A stretch of DNA of 64,000 nucleotides from Clostridium massiliamazoniense (lineage in GTDB: Bacteria; Bacillota; Clostridia; Clostridiales; Clostridiaceae), in contig NZ_LN879467.1 in assembly GCF_001403635.1 (NCBI RefSeq), positions 186,001 to 250,000 on the forward strand, written 5' to 3'. Each line of letters starts with the position of its first letter. The first letter of the stretch is position 1. The position numbers and the translations under genes are program-made. The notes below the pieces were generated by a model, which was given only the letters and a program-made list of their open reading frames with translations, ran no database searches and had not been told where the DNA came from. This document shows positions 8,865-17,883 of this stretch, piece after piece.

Positions 8865-10529
8865 TTAAACCCCAGATATATGTTTTTTCATGTCAGCCTT
8901 TATAGTTTCAAGTTTATAAGAATTTTCTTTTCTTTGTTGTCTATTTGTTTCTTGAATTGCTTTAGTATCTTCTATTCCTTTCATTATAGTTTCAAAGGAT
9001 TTTTGTAAAGTTTCTATAGATACTGAGCTTCCTGAAGATAGCTTAGCAATTTCAACTGATTGTCTAGCAGTATTAGCTGCATTTCTCATAATTAATTCAT
9101 TAGTCTTATCATCAAGTTGCTTCATTGATTTTGCTTGAATTTCTTGTCTCTTTAATATTACAGCTTGTGCTAAGCATTGTTTAAATATAGGTAATGTCAC
9201 TATAAATGATGAATTTATTTTTCTCATTAAATTGAAGTTTGACATTTGAATTGTTTGAATCATTGGTGCTGCTTGTATAGCAACATTTTCTGCTATTTGT
9301 AAGTCATAAACCCTCTGTGCCATCATATCCTTACTTACTTCTAATTTTTGAATAAGCATTTGCTTCTCTTCTTGGTTTAATGAATTATCATATGGTATTT
9401 GATTTAAATAATTGTCTATTTCTTCTATAGCCATTTCTCCAGCCACAATATATTTTTCTAATTGTCTATAAAATTCTAAATTTCCATCATATAATCTTTT
9501 TAAATGTGAATTGGCTTCTCTTATATCACTCTCATACTTTTTAAGAAGAACATATACTTTTTGAACCTCATAACCCATAGTGTCATATTTTTGGAATAAC
9601 TTAGCTACAGTATTACCAACACTTTTGAACATCTTTGAAAACATTGAATCAGGTTTTGCATTTTCAAGCTCTTTAACATCAAATTTATCCATTATTTTTG
9701 TAAGATTATTAAGCATCTCACTTGCTTCTTCTGCTTTTACTGATTTCATAGAATTTAAAAGCTCATCTGATATTTTAGATATATTATCACTTGCTTGTTG
9801 TCCAAAATTTATAATTGAGTTTGTATTTTGTATGTCAACTTCACTAGTTAAAGCTTGAACTTCTTTCATTCCTCTTAATCTTTGTTTATATTCATTTATT
9901 TCTGCATCAACAGAAGGCATTGCATTACCCTCTATATTCATAGGAGCTTGACCATTAAAATTCATATTCATCCCTTGAGCCATAGAATTATCCATAGGAT
10001 TCATATTTTGATATCCCATATTCATTTGTCCATTTCCATAACCTTGGTTCATGTTATTTTGATATTGCATTTGTCCTTGATTTTGATAACCCATTCCTTG
10101 GTTTTGATAATTCATATTTTGTTGTCCCATAGGTTGACCTTGTTGAAAATTCATGCCTTGTCCATAATTCCCCATGTTTTGGTTTTGTTGTCCATTATAT
10201 CCTTGGTTATATGAACCCATATTCATATTTTGCCCTTGATTTCCATAGCCCATATTCATTGATGTATCACCATAACCATTATTCATATGTTGTCCATACT
10301 GATTATTCATTTGTTGATCATAGTGCCCATTGATTTGTTGCCCATATGGATTGTTCATATGTTGACCATATTGATTATTCATGTAATTTCCTTGGTTTCC
10401 CATTGAGTTATTCATATTAAAACCATTATTCATATTTTGATTTATTTCACTAGTTCTTCCATTTGGATTTTCGCCTTCAAATTCTACATCTATAGCTTTA
10501 TTCATGTTTAATTCTTCATTATTATTCAT
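8865..10529 (-). CDS. telA: TelA/XpaC-family toxic-anion-resistance protein with prion-like N-terminus
   Basis: 554 residues. Roughly residues 20-200 are low complexity, built of Gln, Asn, Gly, Met and Tyr, with short repeats such as YGQHMNN and NMGYQNQG. From about 205 on it is a helical TelA (YceH/XpaC) domain: Q-rich start (IINFGQQASDNISKISDELL), long coiled segments, and the typical NVAIQAAPMIQTIQ and LRQEI-like stretches near residue 430-470. The family is cytoplasmic or membrane-associated and travels with TerD. The typical family member is about 360-390 residues, so the N-terminal extension is an addition. Start is supported by AGGAGG. It lies between the YceG-like gene and the terD genes in the same operon. 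Confidence 0.88.
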   Translation of the reverse strand: MNNNEELNMNKAIDVEFEGENPNGRTSEINQNMNNGFNMNNSMGNQGNYMNNQYGQHMNNPYGQQINGHYDQQMNNQYGQHMNNGYGDTSMNMGYGNQGQNMNMGSYNQGYNGQQNQNMGNYGQGMNFQQGQPMGQQNMNYQNQGMGYQNQGQMQYQNNMNQGYGNGQMNMGYQNMNPMDNSMAQGMNMNFNGQAPMNIEGNAMPSVDAEINEYKQRLRGMKEVQALTSEVDIQNTNSIINFGQQASDNISKISDELLNSMKSVKAEEASEMLNNLTKIMDKFDVKELENAKPDSMFSKMFKSVGNTVAKLFQKYDTMGYEVQKVYVLLKKYESDIREANSHLKRLYDGNLEFYRQLEKYIVAGEMAIEEIDNYLNQIPYDNSLNQEEKQMLIQKLEVSKDMMAQRVYDLQIAENVAIQAAPMIQTIQMSNFNLMRKINSSFIVTLPIFKQCLAQAVILKRQEIQAKSMKQLDDKTNELIMRNAANTARQSVEIAKLSSGSSVSIETLQKSFETIMKGIEDTKAIQETNRQQRKENSYKLETIKADMKKHISGV

Positions 10530-10548
10530 AAAAAAGTCCTCCTAAAAT

Positions 10549-12087
10549 TTACTTATTTAGAATCCTTGAAAAGAATCCTTGTTTGGAAATTAATATCTTT
10601 TTATAATGTGAGTCATAACTCATGTTTTCTAATCTAACCTTACTTACAATACTAGAATTTAATACATTATCTATATTAAGTAATCCTGATGGATTAAATA
10701 TAACAATATCAATTCCTATAGTATGAAGATAACCTAATAACATAAGCATTGAATTACTTATTCCTTCTTCATTATTAAGATAAATACTTATCTTAGGTAT
10801 GGATGAAGTAAAATCAAAATTATCAACTAACCTAACTATTTGTTCATTCATAGAAAGTATTAAAACTAAAAGCTTTAGTTTTTCTTCCTTACTTAACTCT
10901 CTAGCAAATATATCTTTTCTAGTAACAGTTTCATTAAATTTATTTAAAAGTAAATTTTGAACCTCTTCACTATACTTAGTAAATCTGTAACTAGGCATTT
11001 TTTTAATTTCTTCTATATCAAAACTACCGTCACTAAGCTGACAAAACATAAGTTGATACATATCATCATTTACTCTTCCTTCATCTGAAATAGCTCCTGT
11101 ATTAAAGAATAAAGTATTTTCTGATTTTGTACATAATAAAACTAATTTTTGATATTCTACTATGTCCTTATATTGTCCATCTATTTTATAAAAAAAGCAA
11201 GGTACACTTACTGTATCTCCCTCTACCTTGAATCCTTGTCTAACTTTTGCTGGTTCATTCCAATAACTTTTTATATCTTCAACAATTCCATCTATAAGAA
11301 TGCTTTTAGTATATCCTGATCTAAATTGCCATGGCATAAACATACCAGTTCCAGTAAATAGTTCTGTTCTTATCTCTCTTTCTATCTGTTTTGTTATACT
11401 CTCAACATTCTCTATTACTTTTCCTTGAGCCGTTCTCTCCTTGAAGCTATCTATACTTAGTATCCCCATATACTTTTCACAAATACTAAGCTTATCCTTA
11501 TCTATATCTTGGAAAAATTCTTCCTTAAGTGGATTTATATAAATAACATCAAATCCCATTTTATAAAGCAATAAAAGAAAATATATGGCATGTTTTTCTA
11601 TATTCCCATAGTATATACATTTCGGAATGTAATCACTATCATATTTTATACTTTTTAAATAACTATATCCCCACACAATAAGTTTGGTTATAAAATTATT
11701 TCTTACACTATCATTAAAGAAATTTTCATTAGCTATAGCTAAATTGACCACATATTCTAATGCACTTAAAAACTTCATATTAGCTTCTTGATTATCTAAT
11801 ATGGTTATATCTTCTTTAGAGAGATTGAATATGTTCATATTTCCTAGTTCATTATAAATGTATTGTATAAGCTCCATTTCACCTTTAAGCTCTAATTCAT
11901 TATCAAAGACAAGTGAAACTTCCTTATTTTCTAAACATTTATTTTCTAAAGTTTTTAAAACATCATTATAATTATTTGGATTTTTAACTCCTATAAATCT
12001 ATAAAAATAGGGTTTTATTTCTGAAAAATTATTTTCCCTTTCAAAATTCTTTCTAAACATAGAGTGAGCTATATTTATAAGTTCCAA
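10549..12087 (-). CDS. YceG-like Ter-operon protein
   Basis: 512 residues, soluble, no signal or membrane segment. It begins with TTG at 12087 behind GGGAGG and ends 19 bp before telA. I recognise it mainly by context: in Bacilli and Clostridia a protein of this size (YceG) sits directly upstream of TelA in terD operons. It seems to have two similar halves, each with a Rossmann-like stretch ending in IDIVIFNPSGL or FDVIYINPLKEE. Its biochemical role is unknown; a partner of TelA is the usual inference. Confidence 0.65.
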   Translation of the reverse strand: MELINIAHSMFRKNFERENNFSEIKPYFYRFIGVKNPNNYNDVLKTLENKCLENKEVSLVFDNELELKGEMELIQYIYNELGNMNIFNLSKEDITILDNQEANMKFLSALEYVVNLAIANENFFNDSVRNNFITKLIVWGYSYLKSIKYDSDYIPKCIYYGNIEKHAIYFLLLLYKMGFDVIYINPLKEEFFQDIDKDKLSICEKYMGILSIDSFKERTAQGKVIENVESITKQIEREIRTELFTGTGMFMPWQFRSGYTKSILIDGIVEDIKSYWNEPAKVRQGFKVEGDTVSVPCFFYKIDGQYKDIVEYQKLVLLCTKSENTLFFNTGAISDEGRVNDDMYQLMFCQLSDGSFDIEEIKKMPSYRFTKYSEEVQNLLLNKFNETVTRKDIFARELSKEEKLKLLVLILSMNEQIVRLVDNFDFTSSIPKISIYLNNEEGISNSMLMLLGYLHTIGIDIVIFNPSGLLNIDNVLNSSIVSKVRLENMSYDSHYKKILISKQGFFSRILNK

Positions 12088-12110
12088 ATCATTCCCTCCC
12101 TCTCATTTAT

Positions 12111-12220
12111 TTATCTAATGGCTCCTATAATTTTCTGCAAAGTTAAAATAAGCACAAGCCCCTAGATAAACTTCCACTAAAATTCAATTAAAGTTAAAAC
12201 TCTATTTGAATTAAGTCTCT
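12111..12220 (+). repeat. Dispersed 130-bp intergenic repeat, copy A
   Basis: Carries the shared blocks CCTAGATAAACTTCC, CTAAAATTCA and the end hairpin ATTCAATTAAAGT-TAAA-ACTCTATTTGAAT, then TTAAGTCTC. It lies inside the Ter operon between the HAD and YceG-like genes, read opposite to them. The remainder of the 227-bp spacer (12088-12314) shows nothing else I can name. Confidence 0.75.
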
Positions 12221-12314
12221 ATTTTATAAATACTAAGCTAATTAAATCCCTTGTATTCCTTATATTATAACATTTTTAGAGTATATTTTTACTTTAATAT
12301 TTGTTAAATTCTTT

Positions 12315-13064
12315 TTAACAGAATTTTCTTAAGTAGCTAATTATATCTTCTGTTGAAAAAATTCCTTCTTTTTCTGTAATATAAGAATTTTCATGTTTAA
12401 AGCTACTATGTTTTGGAATTATAGATATTCCCCTCTTAGTAAATTCTCTATCAACCTCACTATCTCCCGCTGTAAAAAGTTTTTTTATGTCATATTTTTC
12501 AATAATATAATCCACTGCATTAATTTTATTTATTCTTTCATCTATTATAAATATTTTTACTCCTATATGAATTACTTTGATTTTCCTATGAAATTTATCA
12601 ACAAGCTTTAAATAATTTGTTTTTGCTTCTTCTTCTGAATCGCATTTTATTGTCACATAAAAGCCCTCTATGTTTCTTATTTCTCCATAAGTTAAATTTA
12701 AAGATTCTATATAAACAATTTCTTTTTGCACCTCTTCATTACTTTTTATCTTCCTCATTTCCTCTTCCCAAGAATTATCTAATTCTCCATCTACATATAT
12801 TTGTGCTCCATTACTACATATAATTATTTTAGGATTATATTCTCTAATAAAATCAACCCTTAGAGTTTGATTTATGTTTCTCATGGTACAAGGAATAAAC
12901 TTAAAATGTTCAAGTTCTAAAAGATTTAGAAAATCACTATAACTTTTTTCAGTCATATAAGTTATTTCCTTTTCTCCAATACTCTCTACACATTTATACC
13001 CTTTATTCTTTGAATGTATTAAAGTTCTATCTAAATCTGTTATGAAATATAATTCCTTTTCCAT
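12315..13064 (-). CDS. HAD-superfamily phosphatase of the Ter biosynthetic module
   Basis: 249 residues. Motif I FITDLDRTLI gives the nucleophile Asp and the acid/base Asp; motif IV is FTAGDSEVDREF; a C2-type cap lies between, as in Cof-like phosphatases. It probably dephosphorylates a sugar- or nucleotide-phosphate intermediate. Its start codon overlaps the stop of the gene before it (TAATG), so the two are translationally coupled. HAD phosphatases of this kind are a fixed part of the Ter-linked module with two PRTases and a lyase that is predicted to make a nucleoside-like metabolite; the exact substrate is not known. Confidence 0.82.
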   Translation of the reverse strand: MEKELYFITDLDRTLIHSKNKGYKCVESIGEKEITYMTEKSYSDFLNLLELEHFKFIPCTMRNINQTLRVDFIREYNPKIIICSNGAQIYVDGELDNSWEEEMRKIKSNEEVQKEIVYIESLNLTYGEIRNIEGFYVTIKCDSEEEAKTNYLKLVDKFHRKIKVIHIGVKIFIIDERINKINAVDYIIEKYDIKKLFTAGDSEVDREFTKRGISIIPKHSSFKHENSYITEKEGIFSTEDIISYLRKFC

Positions 13065-14134
13065 TACTCCTTCTCCTCTATTATTGCTACTGCCTTATAA
13101 TCACTAAATTGAAGCTTGTCTATCTTAATGTTTCTTTCCTTAGCTAATATTATTAATTGCTGTAGGTTCTTATCCTCATAATCCTTAATAAGCAATAGCT
13201 TTGGTTTTCTTCTTAATAAAACTCTAGATGCTTCACCTATACTTAACTTTATGTTATTTATATTCTTAACTCCATAAAGGTCCTTTACTTTATTAACTAC
13301 ATCCTTAGAATAGTTTTTATCAATTTCTTCCATTTTACCCTTCTCATTTATAGTAATATTTTTAAACTCTTCTACTATGGCATCCACATATATTTGTGAA
13401 AAGTCCTCTTTTTCTAAGTAATTAATATTTATAGCACCATGGAAATCCTCTTCCATAATAAACTCTTTATTTAATATAGTTCTACTAATAAGACCACTTA
13501 CAGTAGAATTTAAAATTGAATTTGGAACAGAGATATCCTTCCTTGTTCCATAAATAGGACATAATTTAGCAGGATCTGCTATAACTGCTAAAGATGAATC
13601 TACTTTACTTTTATTTATAATATTAAACTCATTTATAGACTTTTCTAATTCATTTATTATGGAACCTTTTCCAGTCCATCCATCTACAAATTGTATATTT
13701 CCATCTTTCTCTCTTTCTAAAATGTACTTTATTGCGTTAAAATCTATTCCCTTTCCTCTTATTATGGAAACACTGTAATGTTTTATATTAATATCATATT
13801 TATATTTTAAATACTTGCTTATAAGTATTCCATAAGGTGTTCCAGCTCTAGCAAGTGATACTAAAACTAGGTCATTACCTTTTTTCTTATATATACTTTC
13901 TGAAACTCTCCCTATATATCTAGCTATATTTGACTTTTCACTTTCTAAAAGTTTTAAAAATAAAGATTTTAACTCATCACTTGGACTACTTTCCTTTGAA
14001 ATAAAATTAGAATAACTTATTCCCTTTCCTATAAGCTCTTCCTTTTCCTCTATAGTTATTTCTTTTAATACTCCTGTTAAATCCTTTAAAAGAAAAATAC
14101 AATCATCTTTATAACTTCCTTTAACTAAGTTCAT
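13064..14134 (-). CDS. StiP-type PRTase-like protein with C-terminal PELOTA domain
   Basis: 356 residues. The N-terminal 250 residues match the family annotated as StiP (originally called a cysteine protease but viewed as a phosphoribosyltransferase fold): VLVSLARAGTPYGILI, RGKGID and FVDGWTGKGSI, the last resembling a PRPP-binding loop. The final 75 residues (GEASRVLLRRKPKLLLIKD and on) form a PELOTA-like RNA-binding domain, as in L7Ae-type folds. Predicted to be cytoplasmic and to take part in making or transferring the Ter-linked metabolite. The start follows GGGAGATG, 29 bp from the upstream PRTase gene; its end overlaps the HAD gene. Domain calls are from memory of the families. Confidence 0.78.
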   Translation of the reverse strand: MNLVKGSYKDDCIFLLKDLTGVLKEITIEEKEELIGKGISYSNFISKESSPSDELKSLFLKLLESEKSNIARYIGRVSESIYKKKGNDLVLVSLARAGTPYGILISKYLKYKYDINIKHYSVSIIRGKGIDFNAIKYILEREKDGNIQFVDGWTGKGSIINELEKSINEFNIINKSKVDSSLAVIADPAKLCPIYGTRKDISVPNSILNSTVSGLISRTILNKEFIMEEDFHGAININYLEKEDFSQIYVDAIVEEFKNITINEKGKMEEIDKNYSKDVVNKVKDLYGVKNINNIKLSIGEASRVLLRRKPKLLLIKDYEDKNLQQLIILAKERNIKIDKLQFSDYKAVAIIEEKE

Positions 14135-14163
14135 CTAATCATCTCCCATAAATCATCTCTAAA

Positions 14164-15372
14164 TTATAATTTGAATATGACTAAATTATTTGTAAGCTTT
14201 AAATTTATATCATCTTCAGTTAATAAAATTACCCTATCATAATTGCTTTCACAATAACTCTTGTTATAAAAATAATATTTAACACCTTCAAAATCAAAAC
14301 AATGCTTTTCCCTTATAGGATATCCTTCTATGTCTTTACAATAAATTGGACTTCTTGTAGTAGATTTAAAATAAACATCTCCCTTTAAACAAGCAGCCAC
14401 TCTTGATGGTATATATATGTTTTCTCCATGCCCTAATACTAAGGTTTTAGATGAAATACCAACTTCTTCTTCAATAGCTCTAGCAATGTCCTTAGCCCTA
14501 TGTTCTATATTTCTTATTTCCTCATGACTAACTCCAAATCTTCCAGTACTTCTTATATATGACTTAACACCATTTATAATTTTATAATTACAACGCTCTA
14601 GCTTATTTAAATTTACTACATCTAAACTCTGTCTAATTGCACAACCATCACTATCCTTAAAAACTTCCTTATTATTACTTTCAATAGTACCAGAAATCAA
14701 TGATAATACATTTATTTTAATATTTTCTTCTTTCATAAACTTTTCACATAACTCTTTATAGTCAGAATTTCTCCAATCTAATAAACTTAAAATAATATAT
14801 TCTTTTACATCTGATATAGCTTTTAACTCTCTTATTATATTTAACATTGACTTTCCCGTAGTTATTTCATCATCCACTAAAATAATTCTATTAGCATTTT
14901 TAAGCTTATCCAAATCACCTAAAAAGCACTTATGAGTAGTAGCATGAGAATGTTCTTCTTCAAATTTTAAAATTGACTTAAGTTCTGTTATGTCCTCTCT
15001 CGTTGTTGTAATATAATAAGAATTTTCTATTGCTGAAGCAACTGCCATCCCTAAGCCTGTTGCTGTTTCTGCAAAGCCAATTACTATATCTTTATTAGAA
15101 TTTTTATAAATATCATAAAAGTCCTCTTTTATTAAGACATTGTCCCCTTTTATTAAATCTATATACTTTTTAGTACTATTATTTTTTCCATATAACCTTG
15201 AAACAAGTAAATACCCTGCTACTCTACATATATCTGGCTTTACCTCTATATGCTTTCCTAAAACTTTACTAACAAAAAGAAAATTCCTCTTTTTATTATT
15301 TGCTCTACTTGCCATAACTACTAAGTCTTTAATATCCAATCCATAAACATCGTTCTCTATAGTGATTTTCAT
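14164..15372 (-). CDS. Phosphoribosyltransferase with TRSP domain (Ter module)
   Basis: 402 residues. The N-terminal half is a type I PRTase with the PRPP loop ILVDDEITTGKSM near residue 165 and GFAETATGLG before it. The C-terminal part carries the TTRSP signature (YFKSTTRSPIY) that names the TRSP domain, found only behind this PRTase family. It probably joins a base or an acid to PRPP in the pathway of the neighbouring lyase and HAD proteins. AGGGAGG lies directly upstream of the ATG. It is the second gene of the operon, 15 bp after the lyase. Confidence 0.85.
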   Translation of the reverse strand: MKITIENDVYGLDIKDLVVMASRANNKKRNFLFVSKVLGKHIEVKPDICRVAGYLLVSRLYGKNNSTKKYIDLIKGDNVLIKEDFYDIYKNSNKDIVIGFAETATGLGMAVASAIENSYYITTTREDITELKSILKFEEEHSHATTHKCFLGDLDKLKNANRIILVDDEITTGKSMLNIIRELKAISDVKEYIILSLLDWRNSDYKELCEKFMKEENIKINVLSLISGTIESNNKEVFKDSDGCAIRQSLDVVNLNKLERCNYKIINGVKSYIRSTGRFGVSHEEIRNIEHRAKDIARAIEEEVGISSKTLVLGHGENIYIPSRVAACLKGDVYFKSTTRSPIYCKDIEGYPIREKHCFDFEGVKYYFYNKSYCESNYDRVILLTEDDINLKLTNNLVIFKL

Positions 15373-15387
15373 AAGTCCTCCCTCTAA

Positions 15388-16494
15388 TTAACTCAAAACT
15401 TCCTTAGGTCCAATATTTAATAATTCTTTATTCTCTTCGAAGTTCTCTTTCATCACCCCAAAAACTTCTGCTCTTTCTACAATCTTCTTAGCCCAATTTA
15501 GATGTGGTGATATTTCATTCATTTTATTATCTCCATGGCCCTTAAATACTCCCCCTCCAGTTTTACTTTTTAATATATAAATAGCATCCTTATAATCTTC
15601 ATAACTTACTATATAACTTAAATTAACATAGTCAACCTGATATGGGTGTATTACTGTTTTTCCTATAAAACCATTTTCTATATCCATTTTTACTTCTTTT
15701 TTCAATCCTATTACCTCTTTAGAGTTAGGATTGTCAGAAAAATATTCCCATACAGGTCCAGAAAGAACATATCCCTCATGAGCCCTTACAAATATATTTA
15801 TTATATCTATAAGGCAATCTGATACTACTTTTATGTCATATATAGTTGAATTAACCGACCTTCTTAATCCAAACTTAGAAGAAAAATCTGTTCCACCTAC
15901 TCTCACATTAAGGACAATATCTTTATATTTATCTAACAACTCCTTAATTTCAAGTAAAACCTTCATTCTACTTTCTTTGTAAATTATATTTTCACTTTCC
16001 AATATAGGCATTATATAAAACTTTTCATCTAATCTCTGAGTTGTACTTATTGTTTGCCCTATATATTCTTCTCCATTTTCCACTGTAAATTTAGGAAATA
16101 CAAAACCTGTTATTAAATTAGCCGTAGCTTTCTTCATTTTTGAAGTAATACTCTTAAATTGATTTACATTTCTAACCCTTATAAAAATTAATGGTATATC
16201 CTCATACTTTAACTCTCCACTTTTTAATTGGAGAGAAATCTTATGTAAATTATTTATAAATTCATATTCTGCCTCTAATACATCATCTTCATTTATAGCA
16301 TCTTCAAAACATACTGTTACTGTTGTGCAATTCCCAAGAAACCCATCTTTTACTTTACTGTAAATATCCATTAATCCATTCATATAAAGATTTGCTCCAA
16401 CAGCATATTTTAAAAATTTCTTATCACTATATTTATTAAAACTTTTAGGCACTTTAAAAAATAAATCCTTATCTACATTTTTAAAATTTATCAA
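15388..16494 (-). CDS. HpcH/HpaI-like C-C bond lyase (Ter module)
   Basis: 368 residues, TIM-barrel lyase related to the citrate lyase beta subunit: TVCFEDAI, LIFIRVRN, GFVFPKF, VRVGGTDFSSKFG and GKTVIHPYQVDYVN can be lined up with the barrel strands and the metal/CoA-site residues of that superfamily. It is the first gene of the minus-strand block, starting at TTG 16494 behind GGAGAGATG. In Ter-linked modules this lyase is thought to make the carbon substrate for the PRTases. The ATP-grasp enzyme usually found with it is not in this window. Promoter presumably at 16500-16660; I could not fix its boxes. Confidence 0.82.
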   Translation of the reverse strand: MINFKNVDKDLFFKVPKSFNKYSDKKFLKYAVGANLYMNGLMDIYSKVKDGFLGNCTTVTVCFEDAINEDDVLEAEYEFINNLHKISLQLKSGELKYEDIPLIFIRVRNVNQFKSITSKMKKATANLITGFVFPKFTVENGEEYIGQTISTTQRLDEKFYIMPILESENIIYKESRMKVLLEIKELLDKYKDIVLNVRVGGTDFSSKFGLRRSVNSTIYDIKVVSDCLIDIINIFVRAHEGYVLSGPVWEYFSDNPNSKEVIGLKKEVKMDIENGFIGKTVIHPYQVDYVNLSYIVSYEDYKDAIYILKSKTGGGVFKGHGDNKMNEISPHLNWAKKIVERAEVFGVMKENFEENKELLNIGPKEVLS

Positions 16495-16795
16495 AGTTAA
16501 TCATCTCTCCATCCCAAAATAGTAATATTCTAATCACTAATCATCTGCAATAATAGTTTTAAGAAACTCTAATATGACATGATTATTTTTCTAAAACTAT
16601 ATACTTTTTCATAATTTTATTGTAAAAACATTCTTTTCTTTAATCCATTTAAAGATTCTTTTACTCTTTTATTCATTATACACCAATTTTTTACTACAAT
16701 ATTTAATTTTATAATTTATTAAATTCCTATTTATATCTTTATAACAATTAAGTAATATAATTAATTTAATGATTATAATTTTTAGGAGGATTTTA

Positions 16796-17134
16796 ATGAG
16801 AAATTTAGATTTTACAATAGCTCTTTTTTCTTTAGTATTATATCTTTTTACCAATAGATCTCATTATATCTGTGCTATGAAAAGTTATGACGATGATGAA
16901 AAAAGTCATTTATATAGTAAATTTAGTCTCATTTCAAGAATATACGGTAAAATTTCATTAATATTTTTTGCTTATGGCATGATAGGACTTACATTAAAGC
17001 TTAGTGATACCACTATAATTTCTTATATGATAGCAATACTTACAATTCTACTAACTTACTTAGCTGGAACAAAGGCTAATGAAAAATTATTAAACCAAGC
17101 TTATGAAAAAATAACAAAAATAAGAGATAATTAA
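16796..17134 (+). CDS. Small membrane protein, unknown function
   Basis: 112 residues with three likely membrane helices (near residues 5-20, 50-70 and 75-95) and a charged loop KSYDDDEKSH. The ATG at 16796 follows AGGAGG by six bases; the in-frame codons upstream lack a ribosome site. It is a monocistronic gene, divergent from the Ter operon and closed by a hairpin at 17141. It faintly recalls small integral-membrane DUF proteins with a conserved loop after helix 1, but I cannot assign it. Confidence 0.75.
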   Translation: MRNLDFTIALFSLVLYLFTNRSHYICAMKSYDDDEKSHLYSKFSLISRIYGKISLIFFAYGMIGLTLKLSDTTIISYMIAILTILLTYLAGTKANEKLLNQAYEKITKIRDN

Positions 17135-17140
17135 ATATTT

Positions 17141-17178
17141 TAGAGGATGTATCAAATTACAGATACATCCTTTCTTTC
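17141..17178 (+). terminator. Rho-independent terminator
   Basis: Perfect AGGATGTATC / GATACATCCT stem followed by a T-rich tract, directly after the stop at 17134. A similar GATGTATCAAA hairpin recurs at 51041. Confidence 0.85.
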
Positions 17179-17414
17179 TTTTATCTAGCTATCTCGGCAG
17201 ATGAAAAAATGCATTTTTAATACAGCCTCTTTAAATTTCTTATGAACTTTTCTTTTTAAAAGTTATTTAATTTAATAATATACTTTTCTTATTCTTTTTT
17301 AACTTTTACTATAAAATAGGAAAATATATATTTATTTCTATTTAATAAAGGAATTTAAACATTTTCATAGAATATATATATTATAATATTATAAATCTTA
17401 TGGAGGTGCCTTTT

Positions 17415-17675
17415 ATGGACTTATTATTAAAGGAATTAGACGAAAGATATTACTACGGAGAATGCCTTAACAATGGTTCTCTATGTGCAATAGAAAAAGT
17501 AAAAGAATTAATGAATTATAAAAATAATTTAAATGAACTCCTTGAAGCAATAAATATTGAAGAGGAAAAGTTTAGAAACTTAAATACTAACAAAGCTAGT
17601 GATATTTATGTAAAAGGATATCTCTTTGAACTTAATTACATTAAAATTAGGATTACTGAACTTAATGTAGCTTAA
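17415..17675 (+). CDS. Small acidic soluble protein, unknown function
   Basis: 86 residues, all helical by composition, rich in Glu, Leu and Asn, no membrane segment and no motif I recognise. The ATG at 17415 sits behind GGAGGTG with six bases spacing; the frame upstream reads through that site, so the longer version is unlikely. It stands alone between two hairpins. Confidence 0.7.
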   Translation: MDLLLKELDERYYYGECLNNGSLCAIEKVKELMNYKNNLNELLEAINIEEEKFRNLNTNKASDIYVKGYLFELNYIKIRITELNVA

Positions 17676-17771
17676 TTTCTTTTTGAACTTTGTGAAAACG
17701 ATTATATATTAATATATTTTTATTATTAACTAATAAAATGGAGCTTTACAGACATTAGTCATCATATAAAA

Positions 17772-17810
17772 AAGGAGGATATATCAAATACAGATATATT
17801 CTCCTACTTT
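17772..17810. terminator. Bidirectional terminator
   Basis: AGGAGGATATATC pairs with GATATATTCTCCT (one mismatch), with T and A tracts on the two sides. It separates the plus-strand small gene from the minus-strand exporter operon. Confidence 0.75.
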
Positions 17811-17883
17811 TATCTAACTATATGACCTTCTTTAAGAATTAAAAACAACTCAACTTTAAAATTTAATTTAATTCTTCCTACTT

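Noticed and set aside
9882-10214. 110-residue His/Ile-rich plus-strand frame and a CRISPR-like look of the repeats
   Set aside because: It is the antisense of the Gln/Asn/Met repeats coded by telA; the repeat units are irregular coding repeats without spacers of constant length.
16669-16854. 61-residue minus-strand frame
   Set aside because: No ribosome site, Ile/Lys-only composition, and it overlaps the start of a plus-strand gene with a strong AGGAGG.
17141-17810. The two GATGTATC/GATATATC hairpins as a mobile repeat
   Set aside because: Both have T-rich tails directly after stop codons and act as ordinary terminators; similarity is limited to the stem.
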